Assembly: GCF_002964705.1 (NCBI RefSeq)
Contig: NZ_PQCD01000033.1
Coordinates: 1-64,000, forward strand
Direction of reading: 5' to 3'
Length of the DNA stretch: 64,000 bases
Source: Pseudoalteromonas sp. T1lg75
Lineage (GTDB): Bacteria; Pseudomonadota; Gammaproteobacteria; Enterobacterales; Alteromonadaceae
The notes under the pieces: generated by a model
What the model saw: only the letters and a program-made list of their open reading frames with translations
Databases searched by the model: none
What the model was told of the DNA's origin: nothing
Part shown: positions 45,817 through 55,063 of the stretch, one piece after another
Numbering within the stretch: the first letter of the stretch is position 1
Layout of the letters: each line of letters starts with the position of its first letter
Translations under genes and position numbers: made by a program

Positions 45817-48800
45817 ATGGCCGCATCGTTTACTAAAGAGGATTTGCTTGCCGTCTTTGCCGAGATTGAGGCAGAGCAGGCGCCATTGCCATTGTCTGAG
45901 CAGGCTCTCAAGCAGCTGTTTAGCAAAGGGGTGTATAGCCGTGCCCAACAAATGCTGCGCGATGAACAAGTGCTATGGGTGAAAAGCAACGAGGACTACA
46001 GCCGTATTGAGGCGCAGGTGCTCGACGACGACGGCACCACCTATGATCAGCATATCCAGCTTCATTTCGGTACCCAGACCGAGGTAGAAGCTCATTGTAG
46101 TTGCCAGGCCAAGGTGCGCTGTAAGCATGTGGCCTGTGCCCTGCTGCAACTTAAACTCCAAAGCCAGGGGGAGTTTGCCCATCAGTATCAAATTGATGAC
46201 TGGTTTTCCGTATTGGCTCAGCACGATAGCGAGCCTACGCAAAGTCAGCAACAGGTGTTGTTGTTCGAACTGCATCCGTATCAGGGGGAGTTGCAACTGC
46301 ATGCCAAAATGGCCCCCAACACCGAGGCGGGGCTGCAATCCCAGGGCCGAGCCTTAAGTGAACAGCAAAGCCATACTCAGGTTACCCCCAAAGGACTCGA
46401 TGAAGACGACTTCCGTTTGTTCAGCTGGATACGGTCGCAAAATCTTCCTGGACAGGCCCAGCTTTATGGCCATTGGGGCGCCCGTGCCTTAGTGCAGTTG
46501 CTAGGCCGCGCTCGTCTATTCTTTGAGAAACAGCGCCAGCCATTGACTCTGGGCAAACCCCAGCCGTTGCAATACCGTTGGCAAAGTCATGAGGGCAAAG
46601 CGCGACTGGTCGCCAATATCCCTGACTTTAATGCCGACCGGGTGTTTAATACCGCCCCGCCCTACTACCTTGATAGTGCCAACAATCAGCTGGTCGCCCT
46701 GCATACCCATTTGTCTGGTACACAGATCAAACAATTAGCCCGCTTCCCACAAGTGAACGAGCAGGACATCGCCGCCTTGTCTCAGCGTCTTGATAGTGAG
46801 CTCGCCCTGTCTTTAAGCGAAGGCGAAAAAAAAAAGCCTAAGCTAGGCTTTTCGCTGCGCTTTATACGCACCACTCCACCCTATTTAATCGCCGTTGACG
46901 GCCAAGCTCCGACCAGCGCCAGCCTGGCCAATTTAGGTCTAGAACCCTGTAAAGGACCTTTACAGCAACAATATCAAGTGGTCATTCCCGATCCCCTGCG
47001 CGAGCAGCAATGGTTGTTTGAACTTGAGCAGCAGGTACAGCATTTGGGGGGCGAGGTGATAGGGTTGCCAACGGCGCGCCTAAAATGCACTCATACGCTC
47101 ACCCCAAACTTGGTTATCGACAAGTTACAGGGGCACCGTTTCTTGGTGCGCTTCGAGTTGCACCATGGCAACAAGGTGTCTATTTTAAGCGCCGAGCAAC
47201 TGGCGAATAACGCCAACTACAGTGCCCATTATTGCTATCTAGAATGCGACGGTCAGCTGTGTGTGATAGATGCCAGCGTCGCCAACGAAATGCATCGATA
47301 TCTGCAGCGTTTTGCCAGTGGTAAAGACAGGAATACGTGCTCCATCCCTCGCAGCTTATATGCCCAGCTAACCGGCCTGCCCTATTGGCAACTGCGGGTT
47401 GCCAAATCCCTGGAACTGCTATTGCAAAAGCCGACCCTGAGCTCTTTGCAACCGGCGAAACTCGCACCCGATGTACAGTTGCGAGAGTATCAGCAGGCCG
47501 GCGTAAACTGGCTGCAATTACTGTCTTTGCAGGGTCTGGGTGGCGTACTCGCGGACGATATGGGGTTGGGCAAAACCCTGCAGGTGATTGCTTATCTCAG
47601 CACCCTAAAGCCACGAGCCGGCCATCCTCATCTGATCATTTGCCCCACCAGTTTGATAGGCAACTGGTGTAATGAGATACAGCGCTTTTGTCCACAATTG
47701 TCGGTGCAGGTCGTCGCTGGTAATAACCGCACCGCCATGTTGCAGCAGTTGGCCAGCTATGAGGTGATCATCACCACCTACACCCTGTTTAAAAGGGACT
47801 TTGCCTTTTATCATGGGGTTGAGTATCACACCCTGGTATTGGACGAGGCTCAGGCCATTAAGAACGCGCAGTCACAGCTTAGCCAAAAGGTGAAGCAACT
47901 AAGGGGGCAATTCCGTCTGGCGCTAAGCGGCACTCCCTTTGAAAACAATCTGCTCGAACTTAAGTCGGTGTTCGATTTTGCCATGCCAGGTCTGCTTGGT
48001 TCCGATAGCCAGTTTAAGGCCAACTTTTTAGAGCTAGAGCAAGTCGGAAAAAGTGCCCTTAAAGAAGCGGTGCGTCCCTATTTGCTGCGCCGTGCCAAGG
48101 CCGATGTACTCAGTGAGCTGCCGAGCAAAACCGAGTTAGTTAAACAGCTTGAGATGCTTGAGGATCAAGCTCATGTGTACCAGGGCTATCACAGTGCTTT
48201 GCATCAAAAACTCAGTCACCTGGTCTCGACCCAGGGGATTGGCAAAAGCAAGCTGCAGTTTTTGGATGCCCTGTTAAAGCTAAGGCAAATTTGCTGCCAC
48301 CCTCGCCTCGTTGACCCAGCTTATGAGGGCGACAGCGCTAAGTTGCTCTGGCTGCAAACCCATTTACCCGTGATGTTGGCTCAGCAGCACCATGTGATTA
48401 TCTTCAGTCAGTTTACCTCCATGCTCAGCCTGATAGGGGAGCAGCTTCAGCGTATGGGCATAGACTATGCGCTGCTGACCGGCCAAACTCGAGATCGTCA
48501 GCGCCAGGTTGATGACTTCCAGCAAGGGCGTAAGCAGGTATTTTTGATCAGCCTTAAGGCCGGTGGCAGCGGCTTAAACCTGACTCAGGCGGATACGGTT
48601 ATCCATTTCGATCCCTGGTGGAATCCGGCGGTGGAGCATCAGGCCACCGACCGCGCCTATCGTATGGGGCAAGATCGTTCGGTGTTTGTCTATAAGCTGA
48701 TCGTTGCCGACTCCGTTGAACAGCAGGTACAGGCCTTGGCGGAGAAGAAGCGTCACCTGGTGGATGAGTTCCTCAATGGCAGTTTATTATCGGATAAAAA

Positions 48801-48858
48801 AATAGATGATAATCAGTTGCTTGAAATGTTGAATCTAGAAAAAGAAGAAAAAGTTTAA
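45817..48858 (+). CDS. SNF2-family DNA helicase/ATPase with SWIM zinc finger
   Basis: 1013 residues from the ATG at 45817. A SWIM zinc finger near 95-112 (HCSCQAKVRCKH) precedes a long middle domain and the SNF2 motor: motif I DDMGLGKT (580-587), motif II DEAQ (676-679), motif III SGTPFENN, motif V SLKAGGSGLNLTQAD and motif VI QATDRAYRMGQ. This is the RapA/HepA-like or SWF/SNF helicase type common in bacteria; it translocates on DNA and may remodel nucleic-acid-protein complexes. Specific role unknown. It lies just past parAB; whether it serves replicon maintenance is a guess. Confidence 0.92.
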   Translation: MAASFTKEDLLAVFAEIEAEQAPLPLSEQALKQLFSKGVYSRAQQMLRDEQVLWVKSNEDYSRIEAQVLDDDGTTYDQHIQLHFGTQTEVEAHCSCQAKVRCKHVACALLQLKLQSQGEFAHQYQIDDWFSVLAQHDSEPTQSQQQVLLFELHPYQGELQLHAKMAPNTEAGLQSQGRALSEQQSHTQVTPKGLDEDDFRLFSWIRSQNLPGQAQLYGHWGARALVQLLGRARLFFEKQRQPLTLGKPQPLQYRWQSHEGKARLVANIPDFNADRVFNTAPPYYLDSANNQLVALHTHLSGTQIKQLARFPQVNEQDIAALSQRLDSELALSLSEGEKKKPKLGFSLRFIRTTPPYLIAVDGQAPTSASLANLGLEPCKGPLQQQYQVVIPDPLREQQWLFELEQQVQHLGGEVIGLPTARLKCTHTLTPNLVIDKLQGHRFLVRFELHHGNKVSILSAEQLANNANYSAHYCYLECDGQLCVIDASVANEMHRYLQRFASGKDRNTCSIPRSLYAQLTGLPYWQLRVAKSLELLLQKPTLSSLQPAKLAPDVQLREYQQAGVNWLQLLSLQGLGGVLADDMGLGKTLQVIAYLSTLKPRAGHPHLIICPTSLIGNWCNEIQRFCPQLSVQVVAGNNRTAMLQQLASYEVIITTYTLFKRDFAFYHGVEYHTLVLDEAQAIKNAQSQLSQKVKQLRGQFRLALSGTPFENNLLELKSVFDFAMPGLLGSDSQFKANFLELEQVGKSALKEAVRPYLLRRAKADVLSELPSKTELVKQLEMLEDQAHVYQGYHSALHQKLSHLVSTQGIGKSKLQFLDALLKLRQICCHPRLVDPAYEGDSAKLLWLQTHLPVMLAQQHHVIIFSQFTSMLSLIGEQLQRMGIDYALLTGQTRDRQRQVDDFQQGRKQVFLISLKAGGSGLNLTQADTVIHFDPWWNPAVEHQATDRAYRMGQDRSVFVYKLIVADSVEQQVQALAEKKRHLVDEFLNGSLLSDKKIDDNQLLEMLNLEKEEKV

Positions 48859-48951
48859 ATTTTCCTGAACTTTCTCGGCAGCCGGGACTCTACTATTATG
48901 CTTGTGATGCAAGCACCCTATGTTGATTTCCCTGATTATTATGATTCTAAG

Positions 48952-48978
48952 GCCAGCTTGATTCGCTGGCTTTTTTTT
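48952..48978 (+). terminator. Terminator of the SNF2 helicase gene
   Basis: GCCAGC/GCTGGC stem with a 7-base loop followed by eight T. Confidence 0.9.
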
Positions 48979-48989
48979 GCCTGAAATTT

Positions 48990-49086
48990 GCCGCCAGGGA
49001 CGGCGGTAGTAGACAATGCAGGAGCACCTTGTCGAAAAGCCGCCAGGGATGGCGGCAGTAGACAATGCAGGAGCATCAGGTCGAAC
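48990..49086. repeat. Two tandem copies of a 49-bp palindrome-containing intergenic repeat
   Basis: Units at 48990 and 49039 each begin GCCGCCAGGGA(T)GGCGG, a hairpin with CCGCC/GGCGG arms, and continue AGTAGACAATGCAGGAGCA and TCGAA. They differ at about six positions. The layout resembles REP-type intergenic repeats. No spacers, so not CRISPR. Confidence 0.8.
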
Positions 49087-49168
49087 ATCCGCGCCACTAT
49101 AATTGATTACTTTCCTGATACAATTGGTATTATCATTTATTCATAACAATAACTATTGCGAGATCAGT

Positions 49169-50530
49169 ATGTTCGCCTTGTTTTCTCAAAGCCCGCCGGC
49201 GCTGTTAAGTGCACTTGCGGTGCTTGCCTTATCTACGCTTACCCTCGTCATCCTGTTGTTACGCAGTCAAGGCCGTGTACGCGCTGCCCAAGCAAATAAT
49301 AATGAGCTGCAGCAGAAGGTGCAAAGTGCCGAGGTGCGCAGCACTGAGCTGGCGCTGCAGGTGGTAAACGAGCGCGAAAAGGTCGATCAATTGCAGCAAA
49401 AAGTGACCTTATTGCATGGCCGCTACGAATCCCTTAAGGCGACCCTGGAACAAAAGGAAACGCATTTTCAGCAGCAGCTCTCGCTGTTGCAGGACTCCAA
49501 GGAAAGCCTGAAAAAGGAATTTGCCCTGCTCGCCAATCAGGTTTTTGAAGATAAGTCGCAACAGTTTAAACACCTTAACCAGGAAAATATGGAGCAGCTG
49601 CTGAAGCCGGTGCAAGGGGAACTCAAAGGCTTTCGCGATAAGATGGAGCACATTCATGCCCAGGAATTGCAGCAACGCGCCGCGCTGAAAACCGAGTTGC
49701 AACATCTGCAAAAACTGAATCAATCGATCACCGAACAGGCACAGCAGCTCTCTACGGCACTACAAGGGCAAAAGAAGACTCAGGGTAACTGGGGCGAACT
49801 AATGTTGGAGAACGTGCTCGACAGTGCGGGACTGCGCCTTAATCAGGACTATCGCCGTGAGGTCAGCTTTGACTCTCCGGTTGGCCGTTTGCGCCCCGAT
49901 GTGGTGGTGTACCTGCCGCAACAGCGTCATATTGTTATAGATGCGAAAACCTCGCTCAATGCCTACACCCGTTATGTTAACGCGCAAACCGAACTCGAAG
50001 CCCAACAGGCTCTGGGTGAGCATGTGCAGGCGGTGAACGATCGTATCAATGAGTTGGCTGGCAAGGACTATCACCGCCTTGAGCAATTGAATTCGCCCGA
50101 GGTGGTGATCATGTTTATGCCCATCGAAAGCGCGTTTGTCGAAGCCCTTAAGTTTCAGCCCGATCTGTATCAGCGCGCCATTGAAAAGAATATTCTGGTG
50201 GCCACGCCCACCACCTTGCTGACCAGTTTGAATATAGTGAAGCAGTTATGGCGCTTTGAAGATCAATCCAAACACACACAGGAGTTGGCTAAACGAGCGG
50301 AGCGTTTCTACAACAAGCTCAACGCCTTTTTGGTGTCCATGGAAGGGGTCGGCAAGCAGCTTGATAAAGCGCGGGAAACGTATGATAAGGCGTTTTCACA
50401 GCTCTACAGCGGTAAGGGCAATTTAATTAAACAAGCCAATGAGTTTAAAGAGCTGGGTGTGGCGGTGCAAAAGGAGCTACCCGAGTCCTTGCGGGATAAA
50501 GCCGAGCTCGAGCTAAAACACTGCGACTAG
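49169..50530 (+). CDS. rmuC: RmuC-family DNA recombination protein
   Basis: 453 residues from the ATG at 49169 (the frame continues 22 codons upstream without family similarity). One N-terminal membrane helix (about 11-32), a long coiled coil (35-210), then the RmuC nuclease-like domain: QGNWGELMLENVLD, RLRPDVVVYLPQ, VIDAKTSLNAY, FMPIESAFVEAL and VATPTTLLTSL. RmuC limits inversion at short inverted repeats and is related to PD-(D/E)xK nucleases. Monocistronic here. Confidence 0.95.
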   Translation: MFALFSQSPPALLSALAVLALSTLTLVILLLRSQGRVRAAQANNNELQQKVQSAEVRSTELALQVVNEREKVDQLQQKVTLLHGRYESLKATLEQKETHFQQQLSLLQDSKESLKKEFALLANQVFEDKSQQFKHLNQENMEQLLKPVQGELKGFRDKMEHIHAQELQQRAALKTELQHLQKLNQSITEQAQQLSTALQGQKKTQGNWGELMLENVLDSAGLRLNQDYRREVSFDSPVGRLRPDVVVYLPQQRHIVIDAKTSLNAYTRYVNAQTELEAQQALGEHVQAVNDRINELAGKDYHRLEQLNSPEVVIMFMPIESAFVEALKFQPDLYQRAIEKNILVATPTTLLTSLNIVKQLWRFEDQSKHTQELAKRAERFYNKLNAFLVSMEGVGKQLDKARETYDKAFSQLYSGKGNLIKQANEFKELGVAVQKELPESLRDKAELELKHCD

Positions 50531-50542
50531 TTTTTATCCGTC

Positions 50543-50686
50543 CTAGCCGTTTTGGTTGGGGCGGCGTAACTGCATGATGCCAAGGAGCAGGAAGGCTCCG
50601 GAGACAATATACAAAAACCCTACGTCGCCGAGATAGCCGGTGGTGGCAAACGCCAGGGCGCTGCCAATAAATAAGCATCCAGAGAT
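50543..50686 (-). pseudogene. 3' remnant of a membrane-protein gene
   Basis: A minus-strand frame ending at TAG (50543-50545) encodes two hydrophobic helices (FIGSALAFATTGYLGDVG, LYIVSGAFLLLGIMQLRR) and a short hydrophilic end, but has no start codon; a stop codon lies just upstream in frame near 50690. This looks like the last 45 or so residues of a transporter-type gene whose rest was deleted. Parent family uncertain. Confidence 0.6.
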
Positions 50687-50754
50687 TTACACCATCCTCT
50701 TTCCTTGAAAATGTACTTTTATTGGGTAAATGTCTGATTATCAATAAAAAGAGA

Positions 50755-50779
50755 GAAACGTAAACCCCCTTTACGTTTC
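50755..50779. promoter_or_regulatory. Perfect inverted repeat upstream of the PstS-OmpA fusion gene
   Basis: GAAACGTAAA-N5-TTTACGTTTC (spacer CCCCC), 58 bp before the start codon of the next gene. It belongs to a family of YGTAAA-N5-TTTACR sites, with others at 57453 and 59147. Ten-base arms and promoter position suggest a dimeric repressor operator; the protein is unknown. Confidence 0.55.
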
Positions 50780-50837
50780 ATAAAACTGTCATTTTTCTGT
50801 TTTATTCTTAGCCCAAAATTGAACATGGGCTTAACAC

Positions 50838-52523
50838 ATGACATCAGCACATCAACAGAACTTCATTGCACAGCTAAAGCAGTTGCAAAATTTGGCGCAA
50901 AGTAAATTTGGCATTGATATCGCTACGGAAAAATTTATCAATGATGATAATTACCGTGATCTCGTACTTAACGAACTGGGTTTGCTTGGCGACAGCGAAC
51001 TTAATGCCGTTATTAGCGCACTTAAACAACCCGCCGCTGCAGCCACCCAGGCCGAGCCAAAGACGGACGGTAAGAAGCCACTGGCTCTCATCTTTACTTC
51101 AATCACAGCGGCCATAGCGCTTGGCGTGGCCAGTTACACCATGTTTGCGGGCAAGCCCGAGGTGGTGGTGACACAGGCGCCGGTGCAAAGCACCGAGCAA
51201 GCACCGGTACAAACACAAAACACCACGACGGTAAGCGCAGCCCCTGCTGCCCAAATGCCGGCTGAGGTGCAGGCGCAACTGGCATTTCGTATTCATGGTT
51301 CTAACACCATAGGCGAAAAGCTGGCTCCGGCGCTAATCGAAGGTTATCTAACAGAGCAAGGTGCGAGCGACTTTGAGTGGCAGCAAGGCGATGTGGCGGT
51401 AGAGCGCGAGCTTCACTACCGTTTGGCCGATAAACCTTACTATATCGAATTGCATGCGCACGGCTCAAGCACCGGCTTTGCCGATGTGAAGGCGGCCGAG
51501 GCCGATGTAGCCATGGCTTCGCGTAAGGTAAAAGACAAAGAAGTGGCCAGCCTAAAAGAACAATATGGTGACTTCAGTCAGGTGGGTAATGAGCACATTA
51601 TCGGCCTGGATGGTCTGGCGGTGATCGTGAACCAAAACAACCCCATCAGCCATTTAACCACGCAGCAGTTAGCGGATATTTTTTCCGGCAAAATCAGCAA
51701 CTGGCGTGAGCTAGGCGGTGCATCTGCGGCGATTAACCTGTATGCACGTGATGCTAAATCTGGCACCTGGGATACCTTTAAAAACCTGGTATTGAAAAAG
51801 CACAGCGCTAAATTAAGCAATAATGCCCAGCGCTTTGAATCAAGCTCTGAACTATCGCAATTGGTGTCGCAAGACGAGCACAGTATCGGTTTTATCGGCC
51901 TTAACTACATAGTGCACAATAAAGCGGTGGCTATCTCTGAGGGTGAGCAAACTGCGCCTATCTACCCTACCCGCTTTACCATAGGTACCGAGGACTATGC
52001 GTTATCACGTCGTTTGTATCTGTATACACCGACCACGGCCAATATGTTCGTTAAGAACTTTGCTCATTACGCTATTTCTTACCCTGGTCAGGAAATCGTT
52101 GCCGACACGGGTCTCATTTCACAGAATATCCATGTTGAGCAGGTACAGGCACCACTAACGGCTCCTGCGCTGTACAAGCAATATGCCAGCCAAGGCCAGC
52201 GTCTGTCTCTGACGTTCCGTTTCGAGTTCGGCAGCGGCCAGCTTGATAACAAGGGTAAGCGCGACTTACAGCGTCTGTTGGGCTTCCTGGAAGAGCATCC
52301 GCAAAAGCGCGTAGTACTAATGGGCTTCTCGGATAATTCCGGCGACGACGCGAAAAACAAAACCTTATCTACCCAACGTGCTCGCTCGGTAGCCACCGAA
52401 CTGAATGCGCGTGGTATTCAGGTATTCGATACCCAGGGCTTTGGTGAAGCCTTGCCAGTTGCCAATAACAGTTCTGTACAAGGTCGTGAACGCAACCGCC
52501 GTGTAGAAGTGTGGGTTTTGTAA
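50838..52523 (+). CDS. PstS-like substrate-binding domain fused to OmpA domain, membrane-anchored
   Basis: 561 residues in an unusual order: a cytoplasmic helical N terminus (1-78), one membrane helix (81-104), a Pro/Gln/Thr linker, a PBP-like (PstS-type phosphate-binding) domain (about 148-430; FRIHGSNTIGEKLAPALIEG, HGSSTGFADVKAAEADVAMAS, LTTQQLADIFSGKISNWRE, GTWDTFKNLVL) and a C-terminal OmpA peptidoglycan-binding domain (about 445-561; FEFGSGQLDNKG, GFSDNSGDD, RARSVATEL, RNRRVEVWVL). Such PstS-OmpA fusions occur in marine gammaproteobacteria; the ligand is probably phosphate or a similar anion. It could link ligand sensing to the cell wall. Confidence 0.85.
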   Translation: MTSAHQQNFIAQLKQLQNLAQSKFGIDIATEKFINDDNYRDLVLNELGLLGDSELNAVISALKQPAAAATQAEPKTDGKKPLALIFTSITAAIALGVASYTMFAGKPEVVVTQAPVQSTEQAPVQTQNTTTVSAAPAAQMPAEVQAQLAFRIHGSNTIGEKLAPALIEGYLTEQGASDFEWQQGDVAVERELHYRLADKPYYIELHAHGSSTGFADVKAAEADVAMASRKVKDKEVASLKEQYGDFSQVGNEHIIGLDGLAVIVNQNNPISHLTTQQLADIFSGKISNWRELGGASAAINLYARDAKSGTWDTFKNLVLKKHSAKLSNNAQRFESSSELSQLVSQDEHSIGFIGLNYIVHNKAVAISEGEQTAPIYPTRFTIGTEDYALSRRLYLYTPTTANMFVKNFAHYAISYPGQEIVADTGLISQNIHVEQVQAPLTAPALYKQYASQGQRLSLTFRFEFGSGQLDNKGKRDLQRLLGFLEEHPQKRVVLMGFSDNSGDDAKNKTLSTQRARSVATELNARGIQVFDTQGFGEALPVANNSSVQGRERNRRVEVWVL

Positions 52524-52574
52524 TAAAAGTTTAACAGTCGTCTGCTAGACTGGCGACTCAAAACAGGAGGGCTT

Positions 52575-53171
52575 ATGTTTGCAATACTAACGGATCATCA
52601 TAATCTTAGTCGTGCCTTTGCGCGCTTAAGCATGCTGGAAGCTATTCGCGTCAAGCGTAATGTGGATCAGGTTTTTACCGACCTCAACATGCCCTCCGCC
52701 GCACTGATTGAAAAAATGCGTGAAGAAGGCTTGCTGGGCGCACTCTCTGCGCCACTGTCGAAGCCGGATCACCTTACTTCACAGTCGATTCTGCAAAATC
52801 ATTTAAGTCAGCTATTTCTTGATTACTCTAAGCTTAAGCAGGCGCTTGAGCAGTTGAGCCTGGCCGAGAAAATTAGCTGTAAAGAAACCTTGGATATTGC
52901 TGTGATGGCGCTCAACCTGCCCTCAGACTCTCTGGCCGATATGATGGCTCAGGAAGGTGTGTCGGTAGACCATATCGCCCCGCAGGATCCACAGCAACAA
53001 CAGCTTGATTCCGTACGCGCTCGTTTAAACCAAGCGGCACAAAAAACCGCGGCGCAAGAAGCTCAGAGCGTACGTGAGCGCCTTAATGCGCTTGCTCAGG
53101 GCGACGATAGCCCAAAGTCTGAGGACTCCGACGATAACTCAGTGGTGCCCCTGCGTCGCCATCAAGCCTAA
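52575..53171 (+). CDS. Hypothetical protein with an internal duplication
   Basis: 198 residues, soluble, with AGGAGG 5 bases before the ATG. Two repeats of about 40 residues, ARLSMLEAIRVKRNVDQVF (17 onward) and EQLSLAEKISCKETLDIAV (about 91 onward), each followed by LNMP/LNLP-S-x-L and an MREEG/MAQEG end, show an internal duplication. The C terminus is Gln/Ala-rich then acidic. Short gap (51 bp) after the PstS-OmpA gene suggests cotranscription. No function assigned. Confidence 0.7.
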   Translation: MFAILTDHHNLSRAFARLSMLEAIRVKRNVDQVFTDLNMPSAALIEKMREEGLLGALSAPLSKPDHLTSQSILQNHLSQLFLDYSKLKQALEQLSLAEKISCKETLDIAVMALNLPSDSLADMMAQEGVSVDHIAPQDPQQQQLDSVRARLNQAAQKTAAQEAQSVRERLNALAQGDDSPKSEDSDDNSVVPLRRHQA

Positions 53172-53191
53172 GTTACCACTTGCACTGAACC

Positions 53192-53220
53192 AAAAGGTCG
53201 TCATTCGTACGGCCTTTTTT
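53192..53220 (+). terminator. Terminator after the 52575 gene
   Basis: AAAGGTCGT/ACGGCCTTT stem (one G-T pair) followed by a T run. Confidence 0.8.
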
Positions 53221-53236
53221 AATGCCCGGCGTTTGG

Positions 53237-53413
53237 GTTAGTAAAAAAATGTTCCGGGATCCCCTGAGCAGTTAGTAAAATCTTGGTTTGTTCCTAAAAA
53301 TTATATCAAGACACTTGGTAAAATTTTGCTTTAGGCCTCATTTGAGGGGCTATTTAGCCCTTTTTGTGCCCCTTTGCTTCGGGCATAGCTTGACCTGGTT
53401 AAAAGCTGATCCC
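53237..53413. repeat. Cluster of four degenerate iteron-like sequences
   Basis: GTTAGTAAAAAAATG (53237; GGATCC follows), GTTAGTAAAATCTTGG (53271), TTGGTAAAATTTTGC (53315) and GGTTAAAAGCTGATCCC (53397) resemble the origin iteron GTTRGTAAAAATCTGATCC. The 240-bp gap has no gene. Rep binding here is an inference. Confidence 0.4.
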
Positions 53414-53416
53414 AAT

Positions 53417-53440
53417 AAAAAAGGGCCATTCGGCCCTTTT
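53417..53440 (-). terminator. Terminator of aceA
   Basis: AAAAGGGCC/GGCCCTTTT stem with a 4-base loop; T run on the minus side. Confidence 0.9.
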
Positions 53441-53458
53441 GCTTGCAACACACAGTGG

Positions 53459-55063
53459 TTAGAACTGATTCATGGTATTGGCTTCACCGCCTGCCTTAAG
53501 CGCATTTTCACCGGAGAAGTACTCTTTATGGGTATCACCTATGTTCGAACCGGCCAGATCCTGGTGTTTAACCGAGGCCTGCTCGCGGCGGATCTCCTGA
53601 CGTTGAACGTCGCGTACATAGGCCAGCATACCCAGCTCTCCGAAGTAGCCTTCGGCGAGAATATCCGTGCTTAGCGCCGCCGTATGGTAAGTTGGCAAGG
53701 TGATCAGGTGGTGGAAGATACCTGCTTCACGGGCACCGTCACGCTGGAAGTTACGTACAAGCTCATCGGCAGCAACCGCCAGCTCCGAGCTATCCAGGCT
53801 CGCATCCATTAATACCTTGGCATCCGCTGTTGGATCTGGGTAGGCGCTTAGATCGCGGCCTTCAGCCTGCCATTGTGCGAAAACCTGCTCACGGAACTTC
53901 AATGTCCAATTGAATGACGGAGAGTTGTTATACACCAGCTTGGCGTTTGGTACTTGCTCGCGCACTCGGTTTACCAGTTCGGCAATTTGCTGCACATTCG
54001 GTTTTTCGGTTTCAATCCACAGCAGGTCGGCGCCATGCTGCAAGCTGGTGACACAGTCCAGTACCACGCGGTCTTTCTCGGTTCCAGCACGGAACTGGTA
54101 GAGGCCGTTGTCTAAACGTACCGGCTTGCACAGCTGGCCGTTAAGCTTAATCGCCATTTCGTTGTCTTCCAGGTCATCGGCGCCGCTAATAGGCTGAGCG
54201 TCTAGGAAGTCGATGTACTGGCTGGCGAGATCGCCCGGCTCTTTACTGACCGGGATTTTTTGCGTCAAGCTGGCACCCAATGAATCGGTACGGGCGACGA
54301 TAATGCCGTCTTCCACACCCAGTTCTAGGAAGGCATAACGTACGGCGTTGATTTTCGCCAGGAAGTCTTCGTGCGGTACGGTCACCTTACCCGCCTGGTG
54401 ACCACATTGTTTGGCATCGGATACCTGGTTTTCGATTTGAATGGCACAGGCGCCCGCTTCAATCATCTTCTTGGCCAGCAAATAGGTGGCTTCTTCGTTA
54501 CCAAAACCGGCATCAATATCGGCGATAATAGGCACCACATGGGTTTCAAAGTTATCGATTTGAGCTTCGATAGCCGAGGTGTCTGCGCCGCTTTGCTGCG
54601 CCGCGTCCAGGGCTTTATAAAGGTGGTCCAGCTCACGGGCATCGGCCTGTTTTAAGAAGGTGTAGATCTCTTCAATCAGTGCCGGAACCGAGGTTTTCTC
54701 GTGCATACTTTGATCGGGAAGTGGACCGAACTCGGAGCGCAGCGCCGCAACCATCCAGCCGCTCAGATACACATAACTGCGTTTGGTGGTCTTTTGATGA
54801 CGCTTAATGGCCATCATCATTTGCTGCGCCGTGAAACCATGCCAGCAACCCAGAGACTGAGTGTATTGGCTCGAATCCGCATCATAAGCGGCCATGTCTT
54901 CACGCATGATTTTGGCGGTGTATTTGGCAATATCCAAACCGGTTTTAAAACGGTTTTGCAGTTGCATACGCGCCGCATACACAGGGCTGATGCTGCTCCA
55001 GCGTTGACCATTGTGTTGGCATAGCGTCGCTAAACTGTCGATCTGTGCGTTGTACTGTTTCAT
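53459..55063 (-). CDS. aceA: Isocitrate lyase
   Basis: 534 residues, the longer isocitrate lyase type found in Pseudomonas and marine gammaproteobacteria rather than the 434-residue E. coli form. Active-site loop KQCGH (218-222, catalytic Cys220), metal-site context ADIDAGFGNEE, and IVARTDSLGA. Splits isocitrate to glyoxylate and succinate, the first glyoxylate-shunt step, needed for growth on acetate or fatty acids. Divergent from glcB across a 211-bp gap. Confidence 0.96.
   Translation of the reverse strand: MKQYNAQIDSLATLCQHNGQRWSSISPVYAARMQLQNRFKTGLDIAKYTAKIMREDMAAYDADSSQYTQSLGCWHGFTAQQMMMAIKRHQKTTKRSYVYLSGWMVAALRSEFGPLPDQSMHEKTSVPALIEEIYTFLKQADARELDHLYKALDAAQQSGADTSAIEAQIDNFETHVVPIIADIDAGFGNEEATYLLAKKMIEAGACAIQIENQVSDAKQCGHQAGKVTVPHEDFLAKINAVRYAFLELGVEDGIIVARTDSLGASLTQKIPVSKEPGDLASQYIDFLDAQPISGADDLEDNEMAIKLNGQLCKPVRLDNGLYQFRAGTEKDRVVLDCVTSLQHGADLLWIETEKPNVQQIAELVNRVREQVPNAKLVYNNSPSFNWTLKFREQVFAQWQAEGRDLSAYPDPTADAKVLMDASLDSSELAVAADELVRNFQRDGAREAGIFHHLITLPTYHTAALSTDILAEGYFGELGMLAYVRDVQRQEIRREQASVKHQDLAGSNIGDTHKEYFSGENALKAGGEANTMNQF

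Noticed and set aside
48990..49086. CRISPR-like array
   Set aside because: Two adjacent repeat units without spacers and no cas genes nearby; better read as a tandem intergenic repeat.
53288..53674. Plus-strand frame of 128 codons overlapping the aceA end
   Set aside because: Its second half is antisense to aceA, it crosses the aceA terminator, and the first half is the iteron-like gap; no protein-like features.
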